From an uncultured Lachnospiraceae bacterium (GTDB taxonomy: Bacteria; Bacillota; Clostridia; Lachnospirales; Lachnospiraceae), in assembly GCA_946531495.1 (NCBI GenBank), contig CAMNAQ010000006.1, positions 1 through 34,307 on the forward strand: a DNA stretch of 34,307 bases, in the 5' to 3' direction. A program made the position numbers and the translations under genes. Positions 1 to 8,813 of this stretch are shown piece by piece. The notes under the pieces are model-generated. The model had not been told where the DNA came from. It was given only the letters and a program-made list of their open reading frames with translations, and did not search any database. How positions within the stretch are numbered: the first letter of the stretch is position 1; the number at the start of each line of letters is the position of its first letter.

Positions 1-473
1 CTGTGTATTGCAGGATTTGCAGGATTTACGAACTGTCCTGCGATCCAGCTGTTTGGAATTTCTCCCGCAAGCTCCTCTGCCTTGGCGATAGCGCCCTTCA
101 TACCCTTAGAGCCTTCGGTAAGAACAAGCTCAGCACCATATGCAAGAAGAATATTTCTCCTCTCAACGCTCATGGTCTCAGGCATGGTCAGGATAATACG
201 ATATCCCTTTGCGGTTGCGATGGATGCAAGTCCGATACCGGTATTTCCGCTGGTAGGCTCTATTATGACAGAGCCGGCCCTAAGAATCCCCTTTGCTTCG
301 GCATCCTCTATCAGCGCCTTTGCAACACGGTCCTTAACGCTTCCTGCGGGATTAAAATACTCAAGCTTTACAAGAACTCTGGCTTCAAGCCCCAGCTCCT
401 TCTCAATATTTGAAACCTCAACGATTGGTGTGTTTCCTACAAGTTCAAGTGCACTTTTATAAATCTTAGACAT
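1..473 (-). CDS. cysK: Cysteine synthase A, C-terminus cut by the window edge
   Basis: O-acetylserine (thiol)lyase: a cytoplasmic PLP enzyme that makes L-cysteine from O-acetylserine and sulfide. The first 157 codons are visible, about half of the usual ~310. The N-terminus has the expected LVGNTP motif (residues 11-16), then NPAGSVKDR with the PLP-binding lysine at position 47, and the phosphate-binding TSGNTG loop at 74-79. The visible part ends around GQFVNPANP, also typical. The ATG at 473 is set by an excellent ribosome binding site, AAAGGAGG, a few bases upstream. It lies 153 bp downstream of a LysR gene on the same strand, with a hairpin terminator between them, so it probably has its own promoter. 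Control by that LysR protein is inferred from proximity only. The truncation is purely the window boundary. Confidence 0.96.
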   Translation of the reverse strand, partial: MSKIYKSALELVGNTPIVEVSNIEKELGLEARVLVKLEYFNPAGSVKDRVAKALIEDAEAKGILRAGSVIIEPTSGNTGIGLASIATAKGYRIILTMPETMSVERRNILLAYGAELVLTEGSKGMKGAIAKAEELAGEIPNSWIAGQFVNPANPAIH

Positions 474-512
474 TGCAGATACCTCCTTTATCCTTTGTAA
501 CTTCACCATACT

Positions 513-537
513 CAGGTGCTCTGTCTTCCTTCACCTG
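513..537. promoter_or_regulatory. Inverted repeat in the cysK leader
   Basis: CAGGTG (513-518) and CACCTG (532-537) form an inverted repeat with a 13-nt centre, just upstream of the cysK Shine-Dalgarno and downstream of the putative promoter. It could be a regulator site or a weak leader hairpin. It is only 6 bp per arm, so chance is possible. Confidence 0.25.
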
Positions 538-542
538 CAATA

Positions 543-571
543 ATGATATTCCTGTTTTTCTGTTTTGACTA
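543..571 (-). promoter_or_regulatory. Putative cysK promoter
   Basis: Read on the minus strand: TAGTCA (571-566, 4 of 6 matches to the -35 consensus), a 17-nt spacer, then TATCAT (548-543, 5 of 6 matches to the -10). It lies between the LysR terminator and the cysK ribosome binding site, where a separate promoter would be needed. The -35 is weak. Confidence 0.35.
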
Positions 572-587
572 ATACCTGAAATTAATA

Positions 588-616
588 ACCGGTGATAAGT
601 TTTTCCTATCACCGGT
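588..616 (-). terminator. Terminator after the LysR gene
   Basis: A perfect 10-bp stem (ACCGGTGATA at 588-597, TATCACCGGT at 607-616) with a 9-nt loop lies 10 bp beyond the LysR stop codon. The T-tract after it on the minus strand is poor (TTATTAATTT), so termination may be partial. Confidence 0.65.
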
Positions 617-626
617 CACAGCAGCA

Positions 627-1535
627 TCATTTTATCTCTTTGTACTTACCGAGCTCCTTGATATAAGCCTTGCCATACTCGGACAGCCGGCTTCCCTTTC
701 TGGTTATATATCCGATAACAAGCGGATCCTCCTCCTTAAGCTTAATGGAAACGAAGCCCTTAAGGATCGCATCATCACCTGCAAGCATTCCCGAACCTAT
801 CGAATAGCCGTGAAGCTTGGAGATTATCTCCATGGTGGTCGCCCTGTCATCCGATTTGATCATCTTTTTGAAATCATAATCAGCCATTGCTTCTTCGTTC
901 AGGTAGAAGTTACTGTCGTCGCTTTGATCAAAGGATACGCACGGATAATCCTGAAGTTCCTCAATGGATATCTCTTTTCGCTTTGCAAACTTATGATTTT
1001 TCCACACATATGCATATGTTTCTCTTATCATAAGAGGAGTAAATTCAAGCTGATATTCTTTGAACAGCTTCTTGATGACCTCCTCATTTGCACCCGAGAA
1101 CGAAATGATCCCAACCTCGCTTTTCAGGTCCCTTACATCCTCGAGAACGTTCTTGGTCTTGGTCTCGTGTATGGAAAAAACATATCTTTCTGGGTCTGCT
1201 TTTTTGATCACATCCGCAAAAGCCTTTATCGCAACATTATAATGCTGGGCGGATACGGAAAAACGTTCCTTGTCCGAATCCTTGGAAAGATACCTGTCTT
1301 CAAGCACCTCATACTGTCCCACAGCCTTTTTTGCATATGTGACAAATTCTCTTCCTGCTTCGGTAAGGGATATGCCTTTATTGGTCCTTTCGAAAATGAG
1401 AAAACCAAGCTCGGCCTCCAGCTCTGCGATACTGGCTGAAAGTGCCGGCTGCGATACATATAGTCCCGTTGCAGCCTCTCTCATGGAAGAAGATGATGCC
1501 ACGGCAAGAACGTATTTGATCTGTGTTATGTTCAT
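627..1535 (-). CDS. LysR-family transcriptional regulator
   Basis: A 302-residue DNA-binding regulator of normal LysR length. Residues 1-60 form the winged helix-turn-helix with the family signature (REAATGLYVSQPALSASI, then LG..IFERT). Residues ~90-300 are the periplasmic-binding-protein-like effector domain. The ATG at 1535 is preceded by TGGAG with 7-nt spacing. It starts 39 bp after the GH127 stop codon on the same strand, so readthrough from the glycosidase operon is possible. It ends just upstream of cysK, after a hairpin terminator. The adjacency to cysK suggests a sulfur or cysteine regulator of the CysB/CysR type, but the effector cannot be read from sequence and control of the glycosidases is an equal alternative. 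Confidence 0.9.
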   Translation of the reverse strand: MNITQIKYVLAVASSSSMREAATGLYVSQPALSASIAELEAELGFLIFERTNKGISLTEAGREFVTYAKKAVGQYEVLEDRYLSKDSDKERFSVSAQHYNVAIKAFADVIKKADPERYVFSIHETKTKNVLEDVRDLKSEVGIISFSGANEEVIKKLFKEYQLEFTPLMIRETYAYVWKNHKFAKRKEISIEELQDYPCVSFDQSDDSNFYLNEEAMADYDFKKMIKSDDRATTMEIISKLHGYSIGSGMLAGDDAILKGFVSIKLKEEDPLVIGYITRKGSRLSEYGKAYIKELGKYKEIK

Positions 1536-1574
1536 AAAAATCTCCAGAATGGAAGCCTGAAAGGTCGCTGCACT

Positions 1575-3407
1575 TTATTTTTCCTTAAGGGTAAAATACA
1601 CGGTGTAAGCTTCGTCAGTAACTTCGTAAAGCGGTATCATCTCAAAGTTCTCAGGCTGATCCTTTGTAATATATGTGTTCTGTTTCCATACATATGTTGT
1701 ATATGTATGCTCAGTCCTCTGATACAAAGCATTGCTCACATCACCGGAATAAACAAACCCGCGATCTTTGTCTGTCAGGCCGGCAAGAACGATCGGTCCG
1801 TCGACAAGCGCAGCAAGCTCAGGCTGGTCATCAAGGGGAAGAGCCTTTACCTTTGCATCAAACAGCACATTTACGGAGATATCTGCCGGTTTGTCTGCCT
1901 TGATGAGGATGTGGTCATTCTCAATGCTGCATACAGCATCTCCCTTGCTCACAACCGCCTTTGGTTCTGAGGCCGACCATGAAGGGATCCTTAACTTAAC
2001 ACTGAATGCTTCGTCACCGCTTCCACTTATATCAAATCTTATGGACCATCTGGTTTTTTCTCCGCCTGCATGATCATCGAAGAAAACCTGATTATTGTAA
2101 CTCATCATATCCGTTGTCTGTGAAATGACAATGCTGTCATTTCCAAGCTTCACATCAGCGCGTGACGGAATATACTGAGCTACGGTTATGCTTTTTTCTT
2201 CCTCATCTATATAGTAGATCAGTGAAGGATACAATGTGGGTGACTGTACCATGGTTCCGTGGCAGCACCAGAAGTCATTCCTTTTACTTCCCCACTTTTT
2301 CTTTGATCCGGCCTTGAGAGGCAGGAAGTATGTGGGCATTCCCGTGAATTTATTCTGCTGGGTAAGGAATCCGTTATAAATGGCCGATTCGATGTAATCG
2401 GAGTATTTTTTGTCACCGGTCCATCTGAAGAGATAATCCGCAAGCCTTACCATATTGTAAACGGTACAGAATTCCTGATCATTGTCTCCGATATACTGAG
2501 CCATCTTATGAGGAGGGATCCAGAACTCACCGGCATTTGCACCTGTAGTGGCAAGCATGCCGCGCTTGTCCACAGCCTCCTCCCAGAATCTTTCGGTCAC
2601 CTTACGGTAATATTCCTTCTGCTCCTTATCATCAAGGATTTCGGAAAGTCTTGCGGAACCGTGTGATACCGGAATGCTTGCATTGGTATGATCATCCGAA
2701 AGAGCATCTCCGCCCTTCTCAAGTCTTTTGTAGATCTGATGATCCTTATATGCATCTATCAGCTTAAGGTACTTGGAATTACCCGTGATCGAATAGAGCT
2801 CGGCCCACTCCTCGAGCATTCCGCCCTGTTCGCCCTTATAGGCTATCTGAGGGTCGATCTTTGTCATCTCATCAACCCAGTCCACATACCAGTCGGCCAG
2901 CTTATCCACTATCTCCAGTGCCTGCTTATTGCCGGCATATCTGTATGCATCCACAAGTCCCATTACAGTCTTATGCATGGTGTATTGCGGAGACCATATA
3001 TATTCGGGTCTTGCCAGCCTGTTCATATATTTCTGGGGGATCGATCCTACCCATTCTCCGCCGTTAAGCTCCTGGCATCTGGCAAGCTCGGATACGATAA
3101 AGTCCAGCTTGACCTTAAGATCGCTATCCCCGTCAGTTGCGATGAATGCAGCTGCAGCCGAAAGCCAGTGTCCGAGGAAGTGTCCTCTGAGCTGGCACAC
3201 CGGAGCTTCCCATCCCCAGTGAAGATTTGCTTTTGTCGGATCCGGAACCATCTGAAGTCCCGGCATGATTATCCCGGCTTCCAGATAAAAATTCTGAAGA
3301 AGACACTGGGAATCAAGTTCGAGCAGATAACGTTTGTCAACGTTCATCCTGTCCCTGAAAACTCCGCCTGTTACCTTTACATCTGATCTGCTTAGCGATT
3401 TTAACAT
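1575..3407 (-). CDS. GH127 (DUF1680) beta-L-arabinofuranosidase-like enzyme
   Basis: A 610-residue protein of the GH127 family, typified by Bifidobacterium HypBA1, which releases beta-L-arabinofuranose. The family's zinc-binding set is present with correct spacing: Glu312 and Cys314 in QEFCTVYNM, and Cys381-Cys382 in DFWCCHGT. The last Cys is the nucleophile in characterised members. The N-terminal half is the (alpha/alpha)6 barrel (for example WEAPVCQLRGHFLGHWLSA near residues 66-84), followed by beta-sandwich domains. There is no signal peptide, so action is probably cytoplasmic. I chose the ATG at 3407 because GGGAGG sits 6 nt upstream; a longer in-frame start at 3458 has no such site. It lies 69 bp downstream of a GH31 gene, so the two likely form an operon for imported plant oligosaccharides. 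The exact substrate is not determinable. Confidence 0.92.
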   Translation of the reverse strand: MLKSLSRSDVKVTGGVFRDRMNVDKRYLLELDSQCLLQNFYLEAGIIMPGLQMVPDPTKANLHWGWEAPVCQLRGHFLGHWLSAAAAFIATDGDSDLKVKLDFIVSELARCQELNGGEWVGSIPQKYMNRLARPEYIWSPQYTMHKTVMGLVDAYRYAGNKQALEIVDKLADWYVDWVDEMTKIDPQIAYKGEQGGMLEEWAELYSITGNSKYLKLIDAYKDHQIYKRLEKGGDALSDDHTNASIPVSHGSARLSEILDDKEQKEYYRKVTERFWEEAVDKRGMLATTGANAGEFWIPPHKMAQYIGDNDQEFCTVYNMVRLADYLFRWTGDKKYSDYIESAIYNGFLTQQNKFTGMPTYFLPLKAGSKKKWGSKRNDFWCCHGTMVQSPTLYPSLIYYIDEEEKSITVAQYIPSRADVKLGNDSIVISQTTDMMSYNNQVFFDDHAGGEKTRWSIRFDISGSGDEAFSVKLRIPSWSASEPKAVVSKGDAVCSIENDHILIKADKPADISVNVLFDAKVKALPLDDQPELAALVDGPIVLAGLTDKDRGFVYSGDVSNALYQRTEHTYTTYVWKQNTYITKDQPENFEMIPLYEVTDEAYTVYFTLKEK

Positions 3408-3476
3408 TTTTTCCTCCCGGATTATGATGATTTTCGACCCGGTTACCCCCTTCGGCAACGGATATCCTGTATTATA

Positions 3477-5753
3477 TCAGAGTTCTATCGTTCTTACAGT
3501 ATATTCTCCATTCTCGTATCCGTATCCGTCACCCGCATCCACATACATTTCATATAACGCAGGTCCCTCACCGAACTTTTTGTATATGATCCCGCCTGAA
3601 AGCTCCTCCGTAGACATTGCGGCTTCAGTCATCGGAACAATGCCGCCCTCCCTTACAAAGACCGGTATCTTATCGAGCGGTGCAGGCACATCCTCAGAAG
3701 TTCCTCCGGAATATTTCCGGCCGGTATACAGATCATACCAGTCACATCCCGAAGGAAAATAAACCCTGCGTGTCTTATCCATTATATCAAGCGCTTTTCC
3801 GTCCTCGCCGTAATACATGGGAGACGTTACGGGGCAGACCATAAGCGATTCTCCGAACATGAACTGATCCGTAATGTTACGGCAGTTCAGATCCCCGGTA
3901 AAGTCAAAAGCAAGCCACCTTATAAGCGAGCGGTCCTTCAGCCATACTTTTCCGGCTTCGGAATAGATATAGGGCATCAGTGAATACCGCAGCCTGTTTG
4001 CCTCTTTAAGCGCGTCATAGAACTCTCCGACAAAATTCCACATTTCCCTTCTGCAGTCTGTTCCGTGTGCTCTGAACATCGGAAGAAATGCACCAAACTG
4101 ATACCATCTCGTATAGAGTTCACAGTATCCCTTATTATCCAGAGTATCATCATATTTTCCGTCCCAGTACCATTGTTCGCCGTTTTTGACAAAAAACGCC
4201 CCGATATCCATTGTCCAGTACGGCAGTCCGGATGCGCTGAAGTGAAGCCCTATAGCGATCTGATCACGGTAGGTTTCCCAGCTCGCGCCGGTATCTCCGG
4301 ACCACATGACCGTGCCAAACCTCTGCTGTCCGGTATAGGCACTTCTCGTAAGATTGCAGACTCTCTTTTGAGGAAAACTCCTGCTCTCATCCATTACCAT
4401 TCTCTGGTTTTCATATATGCCCATTGCATGGTAGAGCGGATAGCTGTTGCATTTATCATACGGCATCCGCAGACCTGCCTCTTCACAAAACGCCCGGTAC
4501 TGGTCGCCTTCCTCCATGCGTATCTTGTGCCCCCACTCCGGAGTAAAAGGTTCACTGCTGTCACACCACCATGCATCCGTTCCATAGGAAAAATGTGTCC
4601 TCCTGAGCTGGTCAAAATAAAGGGCACGCGCCCGTTTATCAAGTGCGTTATATGCGGAATTAACCGGAAGGAGAAGCCCTTTTTCGGCAAATTCTTTATG
4701 ATCATCGGTATTTTCCGCCATTGTGGGCCAGATGGATATCATGAAGTGAACATGCTGCTCATGGAGCTTATCTATCATTTCCTTTGGGGCAGGGAACCTG
4801 GACGGATCATAGGATTTCTGACCCCATTCCCCGTCCTTCCAGCTGATCCAGTCAAGTACGATGCAATCCATTCCTATCCCCTGCTCCCTTGATCTTGCAA
4901 CGGTATCAAGTATCTCCGCCTGTGATTCGTACCTTTCCTGTGACTGCACATATCCGAATGCCCATCTCGGGAGAAGGGCTGCCTTTCCGGTCAGATGCCT
5001 GTATCCCGCAATGACTTCATTCATGGGTCCTGCGATAAAATACTGAACCAGCTCCTGATCGGATTCAGTATATATGTATGCGCCGTTTTCATCATCATGA
5101 AAAACCATCGGACTGTAGGCATCTGTCAGGATTCCGTAGCCTGCGGTCGATACGAACATGGGAACCGCTATCTTTCTGTTACCCTGATGAATATAAAGAG
5201 TCCTGCCTCTCAGAGAAGCAAAGCCCTTTTCCTGCTGTCCGAATCCGTACAGGTCCTCATCACCCGGCACAAAATTATACCTGATATGAAAACTCTTACC
5301 GGCAGGCACCTTCTCCGGATCATCCAGTACCTCTTTTCGTCCGTCAGCCGTCTCGATAACCCTGGTCCTCGGCTTTCCGTCCAGTCTGAAGGTTTCAAAT
5401 TCCTCAAATTCCCTTGCCATGCGGGGCCTTTCGGACATAAGGATCTTTCCGGAATGATCAGTATATGTTATCGAACCGCAGGATTTATCCACCTGAAGAA
5501 TAAGCTCAGGCATCAGTACGGATACTTTACCGTCCTCGTCCTTATGATCCCATCCGTTGTAACGCTCCTCACAGATCACTCCCGGCCTTTCCGTTTCGGA
5601 AAAAGAATCCCTGACCGTATATCTTATCCTCACTATGGATGAAGCAACCGGCGTGATCTCAGTCATTCCGGCATCCGATACCAGTACCAGGCTGTTTTGA
5701 ATCCTTTTTATCTCTCTTATCCTTCCGCTCTTCGGACTTACTGCTGTCAGCAT
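3477..5753 (-). CDS. GH31 family glycosidase (alpha-glucosidase/alpha-xylosidase type)
   Basis: A 758-residue GH31 enzyme. An N-terminal beta-sandwich (about 1-250, with LYGFGQQEKG near 168-177) precedes the catalytic barrel. Asp398 in WWCDSSEP is the expected nucleophile and Asp487 in WSGDTGASW the expected acid/base. Other GH31 landmarks are ALLPRWAFGYVQSQERY (259-275), FRAHGTDCRREMWNF and LRYSLMPYIYS. There is no signal peptide. The ATG at 5753 follows GAGGGGG by 4 nt. The WxDxxEP form of the nucleophile motif is common in alpha-xylosidase-like and related GH31 enzymes, but substrate assignment from motifs is unsafe. It is the first gene of a likely operon with the GH127 gene and is divergent from the plus-strand permease, with 93 bp between them. 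Confidence 0.93.
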   Translation of the reverse strand: MLTAVSPKSGRIREIKRIQNSLVLVSDAGMTEITPVASSIVRIRYTVRDSFSETERPGVICEERYNGWDHKDEDGKVSVLMPELILQVDKSCGSITYTDHSGKILMSERPRMAREFEEFETFRLDGKPRTRVIETADGRKEVLDDPEKVPAGKSFHIRYNFVPGDEDLYGFGQQEKGFASLRGRTLYIHQGNRKIAVPMFVSTAGYGILTDAYSPMVFHDDENGAYIYTESDQELVQYFIAGPMNEVIAGYRHLTGKAALLPRWAFGYVQSQERYESQAEILDTVARSREQGIGMDCIVLDWISWKDGEWGQKSYDPSRFPAPKEMIDKLHEQHVHFMISIWPTMAENTDDHKEFAEKGLLLPVNSAYNALDKRARALYFDQLRRTHFSYGTDAWWCDSSEPFTPEWGHKIRMEEGDQYRAFCEEAGLRMPYDKCNSYPLYHAMGIYENQRMVMDESRSFPQKRVCNLTRSAYTGQQRFGTVMWSGDTGASWETYRDQIAIGLHFSASGLPYWTMDIGAFFVKNGEQWYWDGKYDDTLDNKGYCELYTRWYQFGAFLPMFRAHGTDCRREMWNFVGEFYDALKEANRLRYSLMPYIYSEAGKVWLKDRSLIRWLAFDFTGDLNCRNITDQFMFGESLMVCPVTSPMYYGEDGKALDIMDKTRRVYFPSGCDWYDLYTGRKYSGGTSEDVPAPLDKIPVFVREGGIVPMTEAAMSTEELSGGIIYKKFGEGPALYEMYVDAGDGYGYENGEYTVRTIEL

Positions 5754-5773
5754 ATTACCCCCTCTTTCTTTAT

Positions 5774-5802
5774 TTGACTTTTTTATGCTATTTTGCTATG
5801 TT
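5774..5802 (+). promoter_or_regulatory. Putative promoter of the plus-strand permease
   Basis: TTGACT (5774-5779), a 17-nt spacer, then TATGTT (5797-5802) with TG one base upstream of the -10 (5794-5795, extended -10). The predicted start leaves a ~38-nt leader before the ATG at 5847. It lies in the AT-rich divergent region shared with the GH31 gene; no convincing minus-strand promoter was seen there. Confidence 0.45.
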
Positions 5803-5846
5803 TTTCGTTGATTTTGCTTTTTTTATAGTATACTAGGTAGAAAAAA

Positions 5847-7115
5847 ATGAAAATATTCGCGATTGTACTGTTTGTTTCAATGTATGCAGGTCTGATAATA
5901 TTCCCGAAAAGAAGAGCTTTCATCGCTCTCGGCGTTGCCCTTATCTATATCATCAGCGGCATACTTCCTTTTAATGAGATCATCTCTGCGGTCGACTGGA
6001 ACGTTCTTCTGATGATATTCGGAACACTTCTTCTCGTTGACTATTTCATCGATTCCAAAATGCCAAACCTTATAGCGGATAAGCTGCTTAAGATCGCACC
6101 GAATGTTATGTGGGTCACGATCCTCATGTCCCTTTTCTCGGGACTTATATCCGCATTCATCGATAATGTTGCCACACTCCTCATGGTTGCACCGGTAGGT
6201 CTCGCAATATGTAAAAAGCTCAAGATCAACCCGGTCCCCATGATCATCTGCATTGCCGTTTCGTCCAATCTGCAGGGAGCAGCCACTCTGGTCGGTGACA
6301 CCACATCGATAATGCTCGGTGCATACGCTTCCATGGACTTCATGGATTTCTTCTGGATGAACGGAAAACCGGGTATATTCTTTGCGGTAGAGATCGGTGC
6401 TCTCCTGACTGTTCCGATCATGATGATCCTCTTCAGAAAGGACAAACAGCCCGTCAATTCAACAGAGGTCACAAAGGTTACGGATTATGTTCCGACAATA
6501 ATGATGCTCGCACATATCGTTCTTCTTATGGCTGCCTCATTTATACCGGACAAGCCTGAAATGACAAACGGTATGATATGCCTTGTATGCAGTCTTATCG
6601 GAATGGTCTGGGAATATATCAAGGACCATGACAAAGAAAGAGTTAAAAGAGTCATGAAGAACCTTGACTATGATACGGTCCTTCTTCTTACCGGACTCTT
6701 TATGGTAATCGGAGGCATCACCCACCAGGGTGTGGTTGACGATCTGGCGGCACTTATCGTAAATGCGGGCGGAAACAACCTCTTCCTTCTCTACACGATC
6801 ATCGTATGGGGTTCGGTGCTCATATCCGCATTCATAGACAATATTCCGTATGTTGCAACAATGCTGCCCGTTCTTCAGGGTGTAACGGCTTCTCTCGGCG
6901 TAACTCCCTATCTTCTGTACTTCGGTCTCCTTACAGGCGCAACACTTGGAGGAAACATCACTCCCGTGGGTGCAAGCTGTAATATCGCCGGAGTAGGAAT
7001 GCTCAGAAAAGAAGGACACGAGGTGTCATTCCGGGATTTTGCCAGAATAGGAATTCCCTTCACACTTGCCGCAGTCATCGGCGGATACCTGTTCATATGG
7101 TTCCTGTGGAGATGA
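5847..7115 (+). CDS. ArsB/NhaD/SLC13-superfamily ion transporter
   Basis: A 422-residue polytopic membrane protein with about ten or more hydrophobic segments. It shows the internal duplication typical of the ion-transporter superfamily: SAFIDNVATLLMVAP in the first half and SAFIDNIPYVATMLPVL in the second, followed by GATLGGNITPVGASCN and, in the first half, SNLQGAATLVGDTTS. These are the re-entrant binding loops of the SLC13/CitMHS/ArsB/NhaD group, which move dicarboxylates, citrate, arsenite or Na+/H+. The substrate cannot be fixed. The ribosome binding site is weak (TAGGTAG, about 6 nt before ATG). It is the only intact plus-strand gene in the window. It converges with the HD-GYP gene with only 16 bp between stop codons and no visible terminator there. 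Confidence 0.9.
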   Translation: MKIFAIVLFVSMYAGLIIFPKRRAFIALGVALIYIISGILPFNEIISAVDWNVLLMIFGTLLLVDYFIDSKMPNLIADKLLKIAPNVMWVTILMSLFSGLISAFIDNVATLLMVAPVGLAICKKLKINPVPMIICIAVSSNLQGAATLVGDTTSIMLGAYASMDFMDFFWMNGKPGIFFAVEIGALLTVPIMMILFRKDKQPVNSTEVTKVTDYVPTIMMLAHIVLLMAASFIPDKPEMTNGMICLVCSLIGMVWEYIKDHDKERVKRVMKNLDYDTVLLLTGLFMVIGGITHQGVVDDLAALIVNAGGNNLFLLYTIIVWGSVLISAFIDNIPYVATMLPVLQGVTASLGVTPYLLYFGLLTGATLGGNITPVGASCNIAGVGMLRKEGHEVSFRDFARIGIPFTLAAVIGGYLFIWFLWR

Positions 7116-7131
7116 TAACAAACAGCCTTCT

Positions 7132-8514
7132 CTATTCGTGAAGAGTATAGTCCTTGTCCTCGTCGATTATCTGTATCATGTAATCGGCGATTGCCGGATC
7201 GAACTGGGTTCCCTTATTTTTCTCAAGTTCCTTTCTGACGGTTTCCTGAGGAAGGTATCCTCTGTAGCTTCTGTTTGACGTCATAGCATCATAGCTGTCA
7301 GCAACGGAGATTATCCTGGCAAGAAGCGGAATGTCTTCTCCGGCTTTACCCTCCGGATATCCTGTTCCGTCATACCTTTCATGATGATATCTCGCTCCGA
7401 TCGTAAGGTCGGGGCGGCTTTTTATTTCTCCGAGAATTTCGTCACCGACTCCCGGATGCTTCTTTACCACCGAATACTCCTCATCAGTCAGTTTCTGAGG
7501 TGAGTTGATTATCTCATTCGGAACCGCGATCTTACCGATATCATGAAGAAGGCCGTAATAATATACATTCTCAAGCTCTTCCTCCGAAAGTCCCATCTTC
7601 TCAGCGATCATCCTCGAATACTTCGCCACTCTCACCGAATGACCTCTTGTGTATTTATCCTTGGCATCGATCGTATGAGCGAGTGCCTCCATGACCTCTA
7701 CCGAGAGAGTCTTGATCTGCTTATGCGCGGCAATTGTCTCGTTCATATACTTTATATTTTTTGTGATGACATAAAACGAGATCATGAGCACGGTAAGGAT
7801 AAAGGTATTTGCGATAAAGATAGCGATGATCATCGCAGACAGATACTCGGTCTCGTTGATAACTATCGTTTCGAAGTATTTATAAATGGGAGAAAATGTA
7901 TTGATGCTTTCAGCCATTTTGGATACGGCAAAAAAGGAATTGTCGGACAGCCCTTCATAATACATATAAAGAATGAGCATTACCGTCGTAAACAGAAAAA
8001 CAATGACCGGAAGGATAATGAAGATCCTGACATCTGTTTTGAGCTTTTCTTTTGTCAGTTCCGAAAGCGGCTTTACTGTCATTAAATAATAAGCTATCGA
8101 CAAACCGATATAAATACACAGTATTGCGACCGGATACGGAGATACGGCCATAAGAAGAAAGCCGGGAACGAGCATGATGGAACATACATACGAAAAGATC
8201 GCAATGGAATTATTCTTTGCCCTCACAAGCTTGACATAAAGATATATGAACAGGATATATAATGCAGCCTGGATGGTCGTAAAAAACAGTGAAAAGGATA
8301 TCATCGATTCCCTGTCATAAAGCGAAAAGTCATCAAAGAAAATAAGATAGATCGCATAGGAAATAAAATTGCACGTCGTCGGAGAAAGCAGAAATGCAAG
8401 AATGGTTTTGACCGGCTGTCTTTTTTCGAAAAACAATTTGTTTGTAACAAAGGCAAAAAAGAGCGGAGAAAATATATATAATATATAAATCAGATTCTCT
8501 GCCGAACCAAACAT
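7132..8514 (-). CDS. Membrane-anchored HD-GYP c-di-GMP phosphodiesterase
   Basis: A 460-residue protein. Residues 1-255 hold about seven hydrophobic segments (roughly 6-25, 36-58, 72-95, 104-123, 128-146, 162-185, 226-250), probably a membrane sensor of unassigned type. Residues ~272-450 form a complete HD-GYP domain with His292 (RGHS), His324-Asp325 (LLHDIGKI), His353 (KKHP) and HHERYDGTGYP at 377-387, the canonical catalytic signature. The expected reaction is hydrolysis of cyclic di-GMP. The start at 8514 is supported by GGGGGG about 7 nt upstream; an upstream in-frame start at 8580 would add a non-membrane leader without a site. It follows the small cysteine protein by 123 bp and probably has its own promoter. 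Confidence 0.93.
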   Translation of the reverse strand: MFGSAENLIYILYIFSPLFFAFVTNKLFFEKRQPVKTILAFLLSPTTCNFISYAIYLIFFDDFSLYDRESMISFSLFFTTIQAALYILFIYLYVKLVRAKNNSIAIFSYVCSIMLVPGFLLMAVSPYPVAILCIYIGLSIAYYLMTVKPLSELTKEKLKTDVRIFIILPVIVFLFTTVMLILYMYYEGLSDNSFFAVSKMAESINTFSPIYKYFETIVINETEYLSAMIIAIFIANTFILTVLMISFYVITKNIKYMNETIAAHKQIKTLSVEVMEALAHTIDAKDKYTRGHSVRVAKYSRMIAEKMGLSEEELENVYYYGLLHDIGKIAVPNEIINSPQKLTDEEYSVVKKHPGVGDEILGEIKSRPDLTIGARYHHERYDGTGYPEGKAGEDIPLLARIISVADSYDAMTSNRSYRGYLPQETVRKELEKNKGTQFDPAIADYMIQIIDEDKDYTLHE

Positions 8515-8562
8515 AAAAGATCCCCCCGTCCCGGGCAAATATATATGCTCAGGACATATTTT

Positions 8563-8568
8563 ATTATA
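8563..8568 (-). promoter_or_regulatory. Putative -10 element for the HD-GYP gene
   Basis: A perfect TATAAT on the minus strand, about 48 nt before the start codon, in the 123-bp gap behind the preceding gene. The matching -35 region 17 nt further upstream (TATTCA) is poor, so the call rests on the -10 alone. Confidence 0.35.
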
Positions 8569-8637
8569 TATCACGGGCACGCATATGAATACCCGATTAT
8601 CTTTCCGTTTTCTTCAAGAACAATATCATCTTAACCA

Positions 8638-8790
8638 TCACTGATCATCCTGACGTTTCCTGCAGGAACCTGACATCGGGCATCCGTCGCATTGTCCGCA
8701 CCTTTTATTTTTTCCGAAAAAAGATATACAAGAAAAAACAAAACCGGCAAGGATCAACAGACATATTAAAATATTCAGTGTCACATTCAT
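8638..8790 (-). CDS. Small FeoB-associated-type Cys-rich membrane protein
   Basis: A 50-residue protein with one membrane segment (residues 5-25) and a basic, cysteine-rich tail. Cys31, Cys34, Cys37 and Cys43 form a CxxCxxC-x5-C cluster in NKRCGQCDGCPMSGSC. This is the architecture of the FeoB-associated Cys-rich membrane protein family, usually found beside the ferrous iron transporter FeoB. No feo gene is in this window, so the iron role is only suggested. A longer frame starting at 8871 overlaps the preceding esterase and begins with an arginine-rich stretch that looks artefactual. The ATG at 8790 lies 23 bp after the esterase stop codon, with GGAG about 11 nt upstream. Confidence 0.65.
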   Translation of the reverse strand: MNVTLNILICLLILAGFVFSCISFFGKNKRCGQCDGCPMSGSCRKRQDDQ

Positions 8791-8813
8791 ATAACCAGTT
8801 CTCCGGCAAAGGC

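Noticed and set aside
474-626. Riboswitch in the cysK leader
   Set aside because: The leader after the putative promoter is about 65 nt and contains only one weak inverted repeat; no S-box or T-box elements were seen.
4065-4892. 275-codon plus-strand open frame across the GH31 gene
   Set aside because: Lies antisense to a strongly supported GH31 coding region; its translation has no domain and no ribosome binding site. Similar antisense frames at 2688-3386, 4995-5642, 810-1439, 22436-23053, 28604-29137 and 33810-34166 were rejected for the same reasons.
5808-5834. Second promoter TTGATT-15-TATACT before the permease
   Set aside because: Spacer of 15 nt and a start point almost on the ATG would give a leaderless mRNA; the upstream TTGACT-17-TATGTT is better.
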